DNA from: Rhizobium etli CFN 42
GTDB taxonomy: Bacteria > Pseudomonadota > Alphaproteobacteria > Rhizobiales > Rhizobiaceae
Assembly (NCBI RefSeq): GCF_000092045.1
Contig: NC_007761.1
Span: 1,305,001 to 1,369,000, forward strand
Length of the DNA: 64,000 bases
Reading direction: 5' to 3'
Under the pieces are notes generated by a model. The model was given only the letters and a program-made list of their open reading frames with translations, was not told where the DNA came from and did no database searches. This document shows positions 55,564 to 63,257 of this stretch, one piece after another (the stretch's first letter is position 1; each line of letters opens with the position of its first letter). A program made the position numbers and the translations under genes.

Positions 55564-56882
55564 TGCTGAGCTCCCACCGCGATCGTCTCGGAGTGCTGCG
55601 GTTGCCGAGGCTCTTCGGCAGACGCGACATCAAGCGTCTTGTCGTCGAACTGCTCGTTGATCGCCTGCTGGTCGCTGAGCTGGCCCTGGCCTTCGATGAC
55701 GACATGGTCGCCCGGCTGAAGACCCGATTCGATAGCGGTGAAGCCGCCATTGGCGCGGGCGACGGTGACCGGCGTCAGATGTGATTTGCCGTCCTTGGCG
55801 ACGAAGGCGAAGAACCCGTCGGGGCCGGGGCTGACGGCGACTGTCGGCACCACCACCTGTTGTTCGTTGTTGTTGAAGTGCACGACGATGTTCACCGATT
55901 GGCCGGGCCAGAGCGCACCGGAAGCATTCTCGAATTTCGCTTTGGCAAGGATTGTGCCCGAGGCGGTATCGACCGTGTTGTCGTAGAAGCTGATTTCGCC
56001 CTTGCGAACCTGTCCCTTGGAGGAAGCGGGAACCGTACTGACCTCGACCGGCCCGACTGTCAGCGCTTTCTTCAGGACGCGTAAATAGCGCTCCTGCAGG
56101 TGGAATTTCACGTAGATCGGATCGTATTTCGCGATGGTGACGATTGCCGAGCCGGCATTGAGGAAGGCGCCCTTGCTGACGGCAATATCGCCGAGCCGGC
56201 CGTCGAAAGGCGCCCGAATGTTTGTATTCTCGAGGATAATTCGATCCGAGGCGAGGGTGGCCTTGTCAGCCTCGACCGTGGCCGCGGCGGTATCGCGGGC
56301 AGCTCTCGCCTGGTCGAGGCTCTGCTGGGTGCCAGCCTTCTGGTCGAACAGGTCCTGCGCGCGAACCAGGGCCGTCTCCGCTTCCGAAAGCGTTGCCGTA
56401 TCGCGGACGATCATCGCATTGTCCTTGTCGACCGCCGCCTTTGCCGTCCGGTCGTCGAGCTTGGCGATAAGGTCGCCGGCTTTGACGGTGGCTCCATCCT
56501 GCGCATTGATGCTGACGATCAGGCCCTGTTCCTGTGCGGCCATGGTCGTATTGTCGTCGGCATCGGCCCAACCGGACGCTGTGACATCAGTCGGCAGCGT
56601 CGTTTTCACCGCAGCGACGGTTTTGACGACGGTCGGACCGCCGCCGCGTCTGCGCCCGCCACCCTGGTGTTGCCCGCCATTCTCGGCGTGGTCGGTCGGC
56701 GCCTGATTGGCCTGCGTCAGATCGTCCTGTGGATGCCTGCCGCCGCCATTGCCGCCGGCCGGCTGCTTGATGAGCTGCGAGAGGTAAGGAATGTGCGCGG
56801 CATAAGGGACCAGATTCCCGAATTGCCAAACGCCGACCGCGGCGATTGCGGCAAAGCTGACGGTGATCCAAAATTTCTTCAT
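55560..56882 (-). CDS. RND periplasmic adaptor (membrane fusion protein)
   Basis: A 440-residue periplasmic adaptor from the chosen ATG (MKKFWITVSF), with an N-terminal signal/anchor helix and then a low-complexity Gly/His-rich stretch. The lipoyl/hairpin core includes VSINAQDGATVKAGDLIAKL and FDGRLGDIAVSKGAFLNAG. An alpha-helical hairpin of about 70 residues and beta-barrel domains follow. It bridges the RND permease to a TolC-type channel. It is the first gene of a two-gene operon; about 275 bases upstream hold an inverted repeat that may be the operator. Confidence 0.92.
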   Translation of the reverse strand: MKKFWITVSFAAIAAVGVWQFGNLVPYAAHIPYLSQLIKQPAGGNGGGRHPQDDLTQANQAPTDHAENGGQHQGGGRRRGGGPTVVKTVAAVKTTLPTDVTASGWADADDNTTMAAQEQGLIVSINAQDGATVKAGDLIAKLDDRTAKAAVDKDNAMIVRDTATLSEAETALVRAQDLFDQKAGTQQSLDQARAARDTAAATVEADKATLASDRIILENTNIRAPFDGRLGDIAVSKGAFLNAGSAIVTIAKYDPIYVKFHLQERYLRVLKKALTVGPVEVSTVPASSKGQVRKGEISFYDNTVDTASGTILAKAKFENASGALWPGQSVNIVVHFNNNEQQVVVPTVAVSPGPDGFFAFVAKDGKSHLTPVTVARANGGFTAIESGLQPGDHVVIEGQGQLSDQQAINEQFDDKTLDVASAEEPRQPQHSETIAVGAQQ

Positions 56883-57010
56883 GGCTAGACCGGGGTTTGA
56901 GCAAGAGTGCAAATTTATGCTTTGATTGAGCCGCTTATATTGCGGCGCAAAAAAGACATAATTCCGGTGTCGCGATCACTAAGTGGTTATAACGGCTTAA
57001 ATTTTTGTAA

Positions 57011-57030
57011 TGAATATTCCGTAATATTCA
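57011..57030. promoter_or_regulatory. Inverted repeat upstream of the RND operon, operator candidate
   Basis: TGAATATT-CCGT-AATATTCA, a perfect 8-bp dyad in the AT-rich divergent region between the RND adaptor gene and the APH-like gene. It is about 130 bases before either start. No regulator gene is adjacent, so the binding protein would be encoded elsewhere. Confidence 0.45.
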
Positions 57031-57157
57031 AATTATACTAATATAGTGCGGGTGCCACTTGGTGGAGTTTCGGCGGCTGCACGCCGACGGTTTCCGACGG
57101 GGCCGATGCCGCTCGCCTGCACCCAAAGAACAGAGAAAACAGAAAAGGCAGGTCGTC

Positions 57158-58039
57158 ATGACAGAGTTGAACGTCAGCGAATTTCGCTCTCTCATCACAA
57201 GTGTATTTCCGGAACTGACGGCCTCCGTTTTCAAGCTCGCGGCAAAGGGCTGGGATTCGACAGCAATTGACGTCGACGATACGCTGATCTTCAAGTTTCC
57301 CCGCCATATCGGCGCCGAAAGAGCGCTCGTGAAGGAAGCCGCAGTGCTCGATATCGTTCGACCGTCGCTGTCGATGGCGGTTCCCGACATGCGCATTCAC
57401 GACGGGCCGCCGATATTCTCCAGCCACGCCAAGCTCGAGGGGGAACATCTCATTGCAGAAGATTATGATGCGCTCGGGGAGGGCGACCGCCAGCGCCTAG
57501 CGGATGATCTTGCGCGTTTTTACGCCGAACTGCACGCGCTCGATGCCGATCGCCTGCGAGCGGCCGGCGCAGGAGCGATCCAGCCATGGCAATCGCCAGA
57601 GGCGGTTCGGACGAAGGCTTTGCCGCTGCTGCCGGTTGATATCAAGGGCCTTGCCGAGACCGTTGTTTCAGATTTCGAAGCCTTGCCGCCGGACCCCTAC
57701 GGCAACGTCTACGGCTTCTTCGACGGTCACGGCTGGAATATGGCCTTCGATTATCGGCAGCGTAGGCTCAACGGCATCTACGATTTCGCCGACTCAGGGT
57801 TCGGTCCGTTGCACCAGGAGTTCATCTATTCGAATTTTATCTCGCCCGATCTGACCGCTCGCATCATTTCCGCCTATGAAATCCTGACCGGGCGCAGGCT
57901 CGACCGGCGGCGCATTGCGATCCTGACCGGCTTCCATCGGCTTTCCGAACTTTCCGAGCTTGCCGATGATCCGGCCAATGCCGAACAGATGATCCGCAGC
58001 GTGGCGAAATGGGCCGCCGCAGCGGCCCGCCTTGCCTGA
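57158..58039 (+). CDS. Aminoglycoside phosphotransferase-family protein
   Basis: A 293-residue APH/choline-kinase-fold protein. The kinase-like core has YGFFDGHGWNMAFD (the catalytic Asp, His and Asn of the HGDLHxxN-type motif preserved as FDGHGWN) and the DFG-like metal motif GIYDFADSGFG. It may phosphorylate an antibiotic or a metabolite; family membership does not give a substrate. The start at MTELNVSEFRS is preceded by AAGGCAGG; a longer frame to 57059 is less likely. It is divergent from the RND operon, which could link two drug-related functions. Confidence 0.82.
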   Translation: MTELNVSEFRSLITSVFPELTASVFKLAAKGWDSTAIDVDDTLIFKFPRHIGAERALVKEAAVLDIVRPSLSMAVPDMRIHDGPPIFSSHAKLEGEHLIAEDYDALGEGDRQRLADDLARFYAELHALDADRLRAAGAGAIQPWQSPEAVRTKALPLLPVDIKGLAETVVSDFEALPPDPYGNVYGFFDGHGWNMAFDYRQRRLNGIYDFADSGFGPLHQEFIYSNFISPDLTARIISAYEILTGRRLDRRRIAILTGFHRLSELSELADDPANAEQMIRSVAKWAAAAARLA

Positions 58040-58049
58040 AAGAGGTGCC

Positions 58050-58838
58050 TCAGACGGACCGTGCCGCGCCGCCGTCGCATCGGATGAGCGAGCCGGTGAT
58101 GTAGCTTGCCGGCTGGCTGCAGAGGAAGGCGGCCGTTGCGGCAAATTCCTCCACCCTGCCGTAGCGGCCGACCGGAATGCGCGCCTCCTTGTCGGCCCGG
58201 ATCTCTTCCAGGCTCTTGCCGGTCCGTTTGGCCGCAGCGCCGTCCAGATCGTCGAGCCGCGCGGTCAGGATGCTGCCCGGCAGGAGTAGGTTGGTGGTGA
58301 TGCCGAAGCTTGCCACTTCCGAAGCAAGCGTTTTGCTCCATCCGGCAAGGGCAGGACGCAGCGTGTTCGACAGCGCCAGGTTGGCGATCGGTTCGATCAC
58401 ACCCGATGAGGCGACCGTCAGGATGCGGCCCCAGCCCTGCGCCTTCATATCAGGCAGCAGCGCATTGGTCAGCGTGATCACACGGGCGACCATGGAGAGG
58501 AAATAGGTTTCGAGCTTTTCGGCCGTCATGTCCTCCGTCGTGCCCGGCGTCGGTCCGCCGGTATTGTTGACGAGGATATCGAGCCCGCCGAACTTGTTCT
58601 TTACCGCTGTCGTCGCCGTCTCGACGAAGCGCTCGTCTGAGAGATCGGCCCAGATCCAGTCGGCCCGCCCATGACCTTCACTGTTGATCGCCTTGCAATT
58701 GGCCTCCAGCTGTTCACCGCTGCGGCCACACAGCAGCACGTCTGCGCCTTCCCGCGCCAGCGCTACGCCGATGCCGAGGCCAAGCCCGCGCGAGGAGGCG
58801 AGAACGAGCGCCCTTTTTCCTTTGATACCGAGATCCAT
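58050..58838 (-). CDS. SDR family oxidoreductase lacking the catalytic Tyr
   Basis: A 262-residue SDR with cofactor motif ASSRGLGLGIGVAL, NNTGGPTPG and a C-terminal GSLIRCDGGAARSV. The usual Tyr-x-x-x-Lys is absent: at that place the sequence reads PIANLALSNTLRPAL, although Ser in VASSGVIEP is kept. Such non-canonical FabG-like proteins are known and may use another residue or have a non-redox role. GGAGG lies before the ATG. It converges on the APH-like gene with a gap of about 10 bases. Confidence 0.85.
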   Translation of the reverse strand: MDLGIKGKRALVLASSRGLGLGIGVALAREGADVLLCGRSGEQLEANCKAINSEGHGRADWIWADLSDERFVETATTAVKNKFGGLDILVNNTGGPTPGTTEDMTAEKLETYFLSMVARVITLTNALLPDMKAQGWGRILTVASSGVIEPIANLALSNTLRPALAGWSKTLASEVASFGITTNLLLPGSILTARLDDLDGAAAKRTGKSLEEIRADKEARIPVGRYGRVEEFAATAAFLCSQPASYITGSLIRCDGGAARSV

Positions 58839-59080
58839 GATATCCTCCGATGTCTTCGAGCGATGTATAAGCCGCAGGCGACGGAAAAGGAAAGAGAGGG
58901 CCTTGGCACAGCGGGTTTAACAATTGACGTTAACGTAAGCGTTATTGTAAGTCTCGCATCGGCTGAAATGTGTTTGTGCGAATTGAGGATTGGCTGTCGC
59001 ATCCCGGCTCGACAATGCTTTGCGGTTTTGACAAGACAATGGCCATGGATGATGGCCACTGGCCAAGCGGAGACGAATGA

Positions 59081-60745
59081 ATGACCGAGACGACTGAGCT
59101 GCCCGAACGCGAGAGCATGGAATTCGACGTTGTGATCGTCGGCGCCGGTCCCGCCGGCCTGGCGGCGGCGATCCGGCTGAAGCAGGTCAATCCGGAACTG
59201 TCCGTCGTGGTGCTGGAGAAGGGGGCCGAGGTCGGCGCCCATATCCTATCCGGCGCCGTCGTCGATCCCATTGGAGTCGACAGGCTGCTGCCCGGCTGGC
59301 GCGAGGATGCCGATCATCCGTTCAAGACCGAGGTGACGGCAGATCACTTCCTGGTGCTCGGCCCGGCCGGCTCGATCCGCCTGCCGAACATGATGATGCC
59401 GCCGCTGATGAACAATCACGGCAACTACATCGTCTCTCTCGGCAATGTCTGTCGCTGGCTGGCGACGAAGGCCGAGGAACTCGGTGTCGAGATCTATCCG
59501 GGTTTTGCCGCCGCCGAAGTGCTTTACGATGACGACGGTGCGGTAATCGGCGTTGCCACCGGCGACATGGGTATCGAGAAGAATGGCGAACCCGGCCCGA
59601 ACTATACCCGTGGCATGGAGCTGCGCGGCAAATACACGCTGATCGGCGAGGGCGTGCGCGGTTCGCTCGCCAAGCAGCTGATCGCCAAGTTCGACCTGCA
59701 AAAGGATCGTGAGCCGCAGAAATTCGGCATCGGCATCAAGGAGCTCTGGCAGGTCAAGCCGGAGAACCACAGACCAGGTCTGGTGCAGCATTCCTTCGGC
59801 TGGCCGCTCGGCATGAAGACCGGCGGCGGCTCCTTCCTTTATCACCTCGAAGACAATCTGGTGGCGGTCGGCTTCGTCGTCCACCTCAATTACAAGAACC
59901 CCTATCTCTACCCCTTCGAGGAGTTCCAGCGCTTCAAGACTCATCCGGCGATCCGCAGCACCTTCGAGGGGGGCAAACGGCTCTCCTATGGCGCCCGCGC
60001 CATCACCGAGGGCGGCTATCAGTCGGTGCCGAAGCTCTCCTTCCCGGGCGGGGCGCTGATCGGCTGTTCGGCCGGTCTCGTCAACGTGCCGCGCATCAAG
60101 GGCAGCCACAACGCGGTTCTCTCCGGCATGCTGGCGGCCGAAAGGATCGCGGCGGCGATCGCAGCCGGCCGCAGCCACGACGAAGTCGCCGAGATCGAGA
60201 ACGACTGGCGCGCCTCCGACATCGGCCGCGACCTGAAGCGGGTCAGGAACGTCAAGCCGCTGTGGTCGAAGTTCGGCACGGCGATCGGCGTCGCGCTCGG
60301 CGGTCTCGACATGTGGACCAACACGCTGCTCGGCTTCTCCTTCTTCGGCACGCTGAAGCACGGCAAGACGGATGCGCAGTCCCTGGAGCCGGCGTCCCAG
60401 CATAAGCCGATCGCCTATCCGAAACCCGACGGCGTCCTGACCTTCGACCGTCTGTCCTCGGTGTTCCTGTCGAACACCAATCACGAGGAAGACCAGCCGG
60501 TGCATCTGCAGGTCAAGGACATGGCGCTGCAGAAGAGCTCCGAGCTCGGCATCTACGCCGGTCCGTCGACCCGCTACTGTCCGGCCGGCGTCTACGAATG
60601 GGTGGAGAAGGATGGTGACAAGACCTTCGTCATCAACGCCCAGAACTGCGTGCACTGCAAGACCTGCGATATCAAGGATCCCAACCAGAATATCAACTGG
60701 GTACCGCCGCAGGGCGGCGAGGGGCCGGTCTATCCGAATATGTGA
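59081..60745 (+). CDS. Electron transfer flavoprotein-ubiquinone oxidoreductase
   Basis: A 554-residue membrane-associated enzyme passing electrons from ETF to ubiquinone. The N-terminal FAD site is VVIVGAGPAGLAAAIRL; the C-terminal 4Fe-4S ferredoxin-like domain has RYCPAGVYEW and NAQNCVHCKTCDIKDP, giving the four cluster Cys. The length is typical of bacterial ETF-QO. It joins fatty-acid and amino-acid oxidation to the respiratory chain. It is followed after 134 bases by an L,D-transpeptidase gene with no functional link. Confidence 0.95.
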   Translation: MTETTELPERESMEFDVVIVGAGPAGLAAAIRLKQVNPELSVVVLEKGAEVGAHILSGAVVDPIGVDRLLPGWREDADHPFKTEVTADHFLVLGPAGSIRLPNMMMPPLMNNHGNYIVSLGNVCRWLATKAEELGVEIYPGFAAAEVLYDDDGAVIGVATGDMGIEKNGEPGPNYTRGMELRGKYTLIGEGVRGSLAKQLIAKFDLQKDREPQKFGIGIKELWQVKPENHRPGLVQHSFGWPLGMKTGGGSFLYHLEDNLVAVGFVVHLNYKNPYLYPFEEFQRFKTHPAIRSTFEGGKRLSYGARAITEGGYQSVPKLSFPGGALIGCSAGLVNVPRIKGSHNAVLSGMLAAERIAAAIAAGRSHDEVAEIENDWRASDIGRDLKRVRNVKPLWSKFGTAIGVALGGLDMWTNTLLGFSFFGTLKHGKTDAQSLEPASQHKPIAYPKPDGVLTFDRLSSVFLSNTNHEEDQPVHLQVKDMALQKSSELGIYAGPSTRYCPAGVYEWVEKDGDKTFVINAQNCVHCKTCDIKDPNQNINWVPPQGGEGPVYPNM

Positions 60746-60824
60746 GGCGCATCGCGGACATCGGCGGTGATTTCGACCGCTGACCGCTCCGCAAGCGCTT
60801 TCGGCGGCTGCCGTTAGCCGTTCG

Positions 60825-60832
60825 TTAACCAT
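60825..60832 (+). promoter_or_regulatory. CtrA half-site-like TTAACCAT before the L,D-transpeptidase
   Basis: TTAACCAT, the form of half-site often found in CtrA-controlled alphaproteobacterial promoters, 48-55 bases before the L,D-transpeptidase ATG. It would fit cell-cycle control of a wall enzyme. A single 8-base match can be chance. Confidence 0.35.
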
Positions 60833-60879
60833 AAATTCCTTAGCTTGCGACATCTTGTTGACGCACTAAGGACACATTC

Positions 60880-61494
60880 ATGACGATCTCCCGCCGGGGT
60901 TTTCTGATCGCTCTGCCTCTCTTTGTCGCCGGCTGCTCCTCGACCGGCCTCAACAGCCAGACGAATTATGCAGCACTTCCGGACGAAAAGTTTCCGCTGA
61001 AGCAGGTGCCGATCGACAAGATCAAGCCGGAGCTGCGCCGCCAGGAAGTGGCCTATGAAAGCGCGCATGCGCCGGGCACGATCGTCATCGACACGCCGGC
61101 GCGTCGCGCCTACTACGTCCTCGGTGGCAACAGGGCGATGCGATACGGCGTCGGTGTCGGCCGCGAGGGGCTGGCATTTGCCGGCAATGCCTATATCGGA
61201 CGCAAGGCCGAGTGGCCGAGCTGGACGCCGACGGAAAACATGCAGCGCCGCGAGGAACGCTATCGCAGGCTTGCCGGCGGCATGCCGGGCGGCCCGAACA
61301 ACCCGCTCGGCGCGCGCGCCATGTATCTCTATCGCGGCGGCAGCGACACGCATTTCCGCATCCACGGTACCAATCAGCCGGAATCGATCGGCCTTGCCAT
61401 GTCGAGCGGCTGTATCCGCATGATGAACCACGATGTGATCGATCTCTATGAGCGCGTCGAGGTCGGTGCCCGGGTCGTCGTCGTCCAGGCCTGA
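60880..61494 (+). CDS. L,D-transpeptidase (YkuD) lipoprotein
   Basis: A 204-residue secreted enzyme. The N-terminus has SRRGFLIAL (twin-arginine-like) and a lipobox ending at Cys19 (LFVAGC), so it is a predicted lipoprotein. The YkuD catalytic domain has His162 in FRIHGTNQPES and the nucleophile Cys178 in AMSSGCIRMMN. It makes 3-3 cross-links in peptidoglycan or attaches proteins to it; polar growth in rhizobia relies on such enzymes. A CtrA half-site-like TTAACCAT lies upstream, and a hairpin with a T-rich end follows the stop. Confidence 0.93.
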   Translation: MTISRRGFLIALPLFVAGCSSTGLNSQTNYAALPDEKFPLKQVPIDKIKPELRRQEVAYESAHAPGTIVIDTPARRAYYVLGGNRAMRYGVGVGREGLAFAGNAYIGRKAEWPSWTPTENMQRREERYRRLAGGMPGGPNNPLGARAMYLYRGGSDTHFRIHGTNQPESIGLAMSSGCIRMMNHDVIDLYERVEVGARVVVVQA

Positions 61495-61514
61495 GCAGGC
61501 GAGAACACACTGAA

Positions 61515-61551
61515 AAGCCGCCGCAGCGATGGCTGCCGGCGGCTTCGTATT
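61515..61551 (+). terminator. Hairpin after the L,D-transpeptidase gene
   Basis: A stem AAGCCGCCG-CAGC/GCTGCCGGCGGCTT with one bulge and loop GATG, followed by a short TATT stretch. It lies 21 bases after the stop and before the convergent EamA gene. Probably an intrinsic terminator, though the T-run is short. Confidence 0.45.
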
Positions 61552-61569
61552 ATCGGTCGCGGTGGACGG

Positions 61570-62472
61570 TCAGCGTCGCGCGGCGATACCGGTTGAAAGT
61601 GCGACACCGATGCCGGTGACCACCGCGGCACTGATTTCGGCAAGTCCGATCGTTTCACCGAGCAGGAGACCGCCGCCGAGGGTCGCAAGAACAGGCGTCA
61701 AAGCCGTAAAGGCGGCGGCCTGTGTTCCGCCGAGGATGCGGACCGCCGTGCCATATGCGACCATGGCGACGAGGCCTGACAGAATGCCCTGGCTCAAAAC
61801 CTGCAGGCCGATTTCGGCAAGCGGGGCCTGCGGTAGCGAGATGCCGAAGACGAGTGCGAGCACCGCCATGATCACGAAAGACCAGGCGGCAATCAGCGCG
61901 CTGGCCTGAATGGCCGTCAGACCCGACCGGCGAAAGGCATGGGTGTAGCTTGCCCAGAGCATGGCGCCGGCCGGCAGCATGACAAAGCTTGTCCAGGGCA
62001 GGGAGGCGTCGGCAAGGCTGCGGGCAAGCAGGATCAGGACGCCGCCGACGATCGCCGCCAGCCCGGCAATGCGCGTCGCATCCGGCCGCTCGCGAAACAA
62101 GAGAATGCCGATCAGTGCGGTGGCAAGCGGCATGGAGCCGCCGAGCAGGATGCCGGAGGAGGCCGCCGGTGTGGAGTGGATGGCCAGCGTCGTCACCAGA
62201 AAGAAGATCGCGCCGCAGCCCGCGACCATGATCGCCAGCAGATAGAGCGGCACGCCCTTCGGCAGCAGACCGATGCGAAGCCAGACGGGCGAAAGCGCGA
62301 GCGCCGGAATACCGAAGCGGATGAGGCCGATATCGATAGAGCCGAGCGACGTCGCCGCGCTGTGGCGGGTCGCCAGAAACCAGGTCGCCCAGATCAAGAC
62401 GGTGATGCTGCCGGCGGCATAACCGAGCGCCTGCGAAGGTGATTTGTCGTTTGAAAATGCGATCGTGCTCAT
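61570..62472 (-). CDS. EamA/DMT family exporter
   Basis: A 300-residue inner-membrane protein with 10 predicted helices in two EamA repeats (LGYAAGSITVLIWATWFLAT at the start; AAAFTALTPVLATLGGGLLLGE and TGIGVALS near the end). Exports amino acids or related metabolites, substrate unknown. It is divergent from an Lrp/AsnC-family gene across about 125 bases with an inverted repeat, a common exporter-regulator pairing (as in LysE-type and similar systems). AGGA precedes the ATG. Confidence 0.88.
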   Translation of the reverse strand: MSTIAFSNDKSPSQALGYAAGSITVLIWATWFLATRHSAATSLGSIDIGLIRFGIPALALSPVWLRIGLLPKGVPLYLLAIMVAGCGAIFFLVTTLAIHSTPAASSGILLGGSMPLATALIGILLFRERPDATRIAGLAAIVGGVLILLARSLADASLPWTSFVMLPAGAMLWASYTHAFRRSGLTAIQASALIAAWSFVIMAVLALVFGISLPQAPLAEIGLQVLSQGILSGLVAMVAYGTAVRILGGTQAAAFTALTPVLATLGGGLLLGETIGLAEISAAVVTGIGVALSTGIAARR

Positions 62473-62486
62473 CGTCCTAATCCTTT

Positions 62487-62515
62487 CCTCAATCCGGATC
62501 TTGTTCCGGTTGAGG
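62487..62515. promoter_or_regulatory. Imperfect inverted repeat, Lrp-type operator candidate
   Basis: CCTCAATCCGGA and TCCGGTTGAGG form a dyad with one bulged base, 15 bases ahead of the exporter start and between the divergent exporter and Lrp genes. Lrp/AsnC dimers often bind such dyads to activate the exporter in the presence of its substrate. Binding is inferred. Confidence 0.45.
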
Positions 62516-62597
62516 AGGAGATTAGCGCCGGAGGCCGAGGCATGTCCTTGCTATCTGTGGCTTGAAAAGCGTGCTATACGCAATCTTCTGCCAAATC

Positions 62598-63092
62598 ATG
62601 CCCAAGGGTTTCACGAAAGTGCCAAATCTCGATAAATTCGATATTGCTATCCTGAAATGCCTGCAGGAAGATGCGCGGGCCACCAACGTCGAGATCGCCG
62701 AGAAGGTGAACCTTTCGCCGTCGCCCTGCCTGCGTCGCATCCGTAATCTCGAACGCTCCGGCATCATCCGCGGCTACACCGCGGATATCGATCGCAAGGA
62801 GGTCGGTCTCGGCCTGACGGTCTTCGTCGAATTCAAGGTGGTGCATCACAGCCGCGAAAATTCCGAGGCGCAGCAGAAGGCATTGCTCGCCATCCCCGAA
62901 ATCGTCTCCTGTTTCCTGATTTCGGGAACAGCCGATTTCCTGGCTGAAGTGGTCGTGGAAGATCTCGCCGCCTATGAACGGCTTCTGACGGACACGCTGC
63001 TGACCTTGCCGAACGTCAGCGACATCCGCTCGAACTTCGCCATCCGCAGCATCAAGACGCATGGGCCGTTGAAACTGCCCGAGGGAAGATAA
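62598..63092 (+). CDS. Lrp/AsnC family transcriptional regulator
   Basis: A 164-residue regulator with an N-terminal HTH (LDKFDIAILKCLQEDARATN, then VEIAEKVNLSPSPCLRRIRNL) and a C-terminal RAM/ligand domain (about 75-155, including VSCFLISGTADFLAEVVVED). It binds amino acids and controls transport or catabolism. Position divergent to an EamA exporter suggests that exporter as target. The start is uncertain: GTG at 62619 (MPNLDKFD) has AAGGG upstream, while the ATG at 62598 has no clear ribosome binding site. Downstream lies a 32-bp inverted repeat that may terminate transcription. Confidence 0.88.
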   Translation: MPKGFTKVPNLDKFDIAILKCLQEDARATNVEIAEKVNLSPSPCLRRIRNLERSGIIRGYTADIDRKEVGLGLTVFVEFKVVHHSRENSEAQQKALLAIPEIVSCFLISGTADFLAEVVVEDLAAYERLLTDTLLTLPNVSDIRSNFAIRSIKTHGPLKLPEGR

Positions 63093-63123
63093 TTTCCCCA
63101 ATAGTTTTTCTCGCTAATAAAAG

Positions 63124-63248
63124 CCCCTCCCCAAGCCCTCCCCACAAGGGGGAGGGACTAATCTGGGGCACCGTCTCGCTCCCCATCAAAGGTCAATAGT
63201 TGGGATGCGGGTCGCTCCTCCCCCTTGTGGGGAGGGCTTGGGGAGGGG
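63124..63248. repeat. Perfect 32-bp inverted repeat between convergent genes
   Basis: The arms 63124-63155 and 63217-63248 are exact reverse complements of 32 bases, made of C- and G-rich runs (CCCCTCCCC and GGGGAGGGG ends) with a 61-base loop. It lies exactly between the lrp and mgtE 3' ends. It resembles REP/BIME-type interspersed elements and can form a long hairpin, so it may terminate transcription from both sides. No coding capacity. Confidence 0.75.
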
Positions 63249-63257
63249 TCTTGCGTG

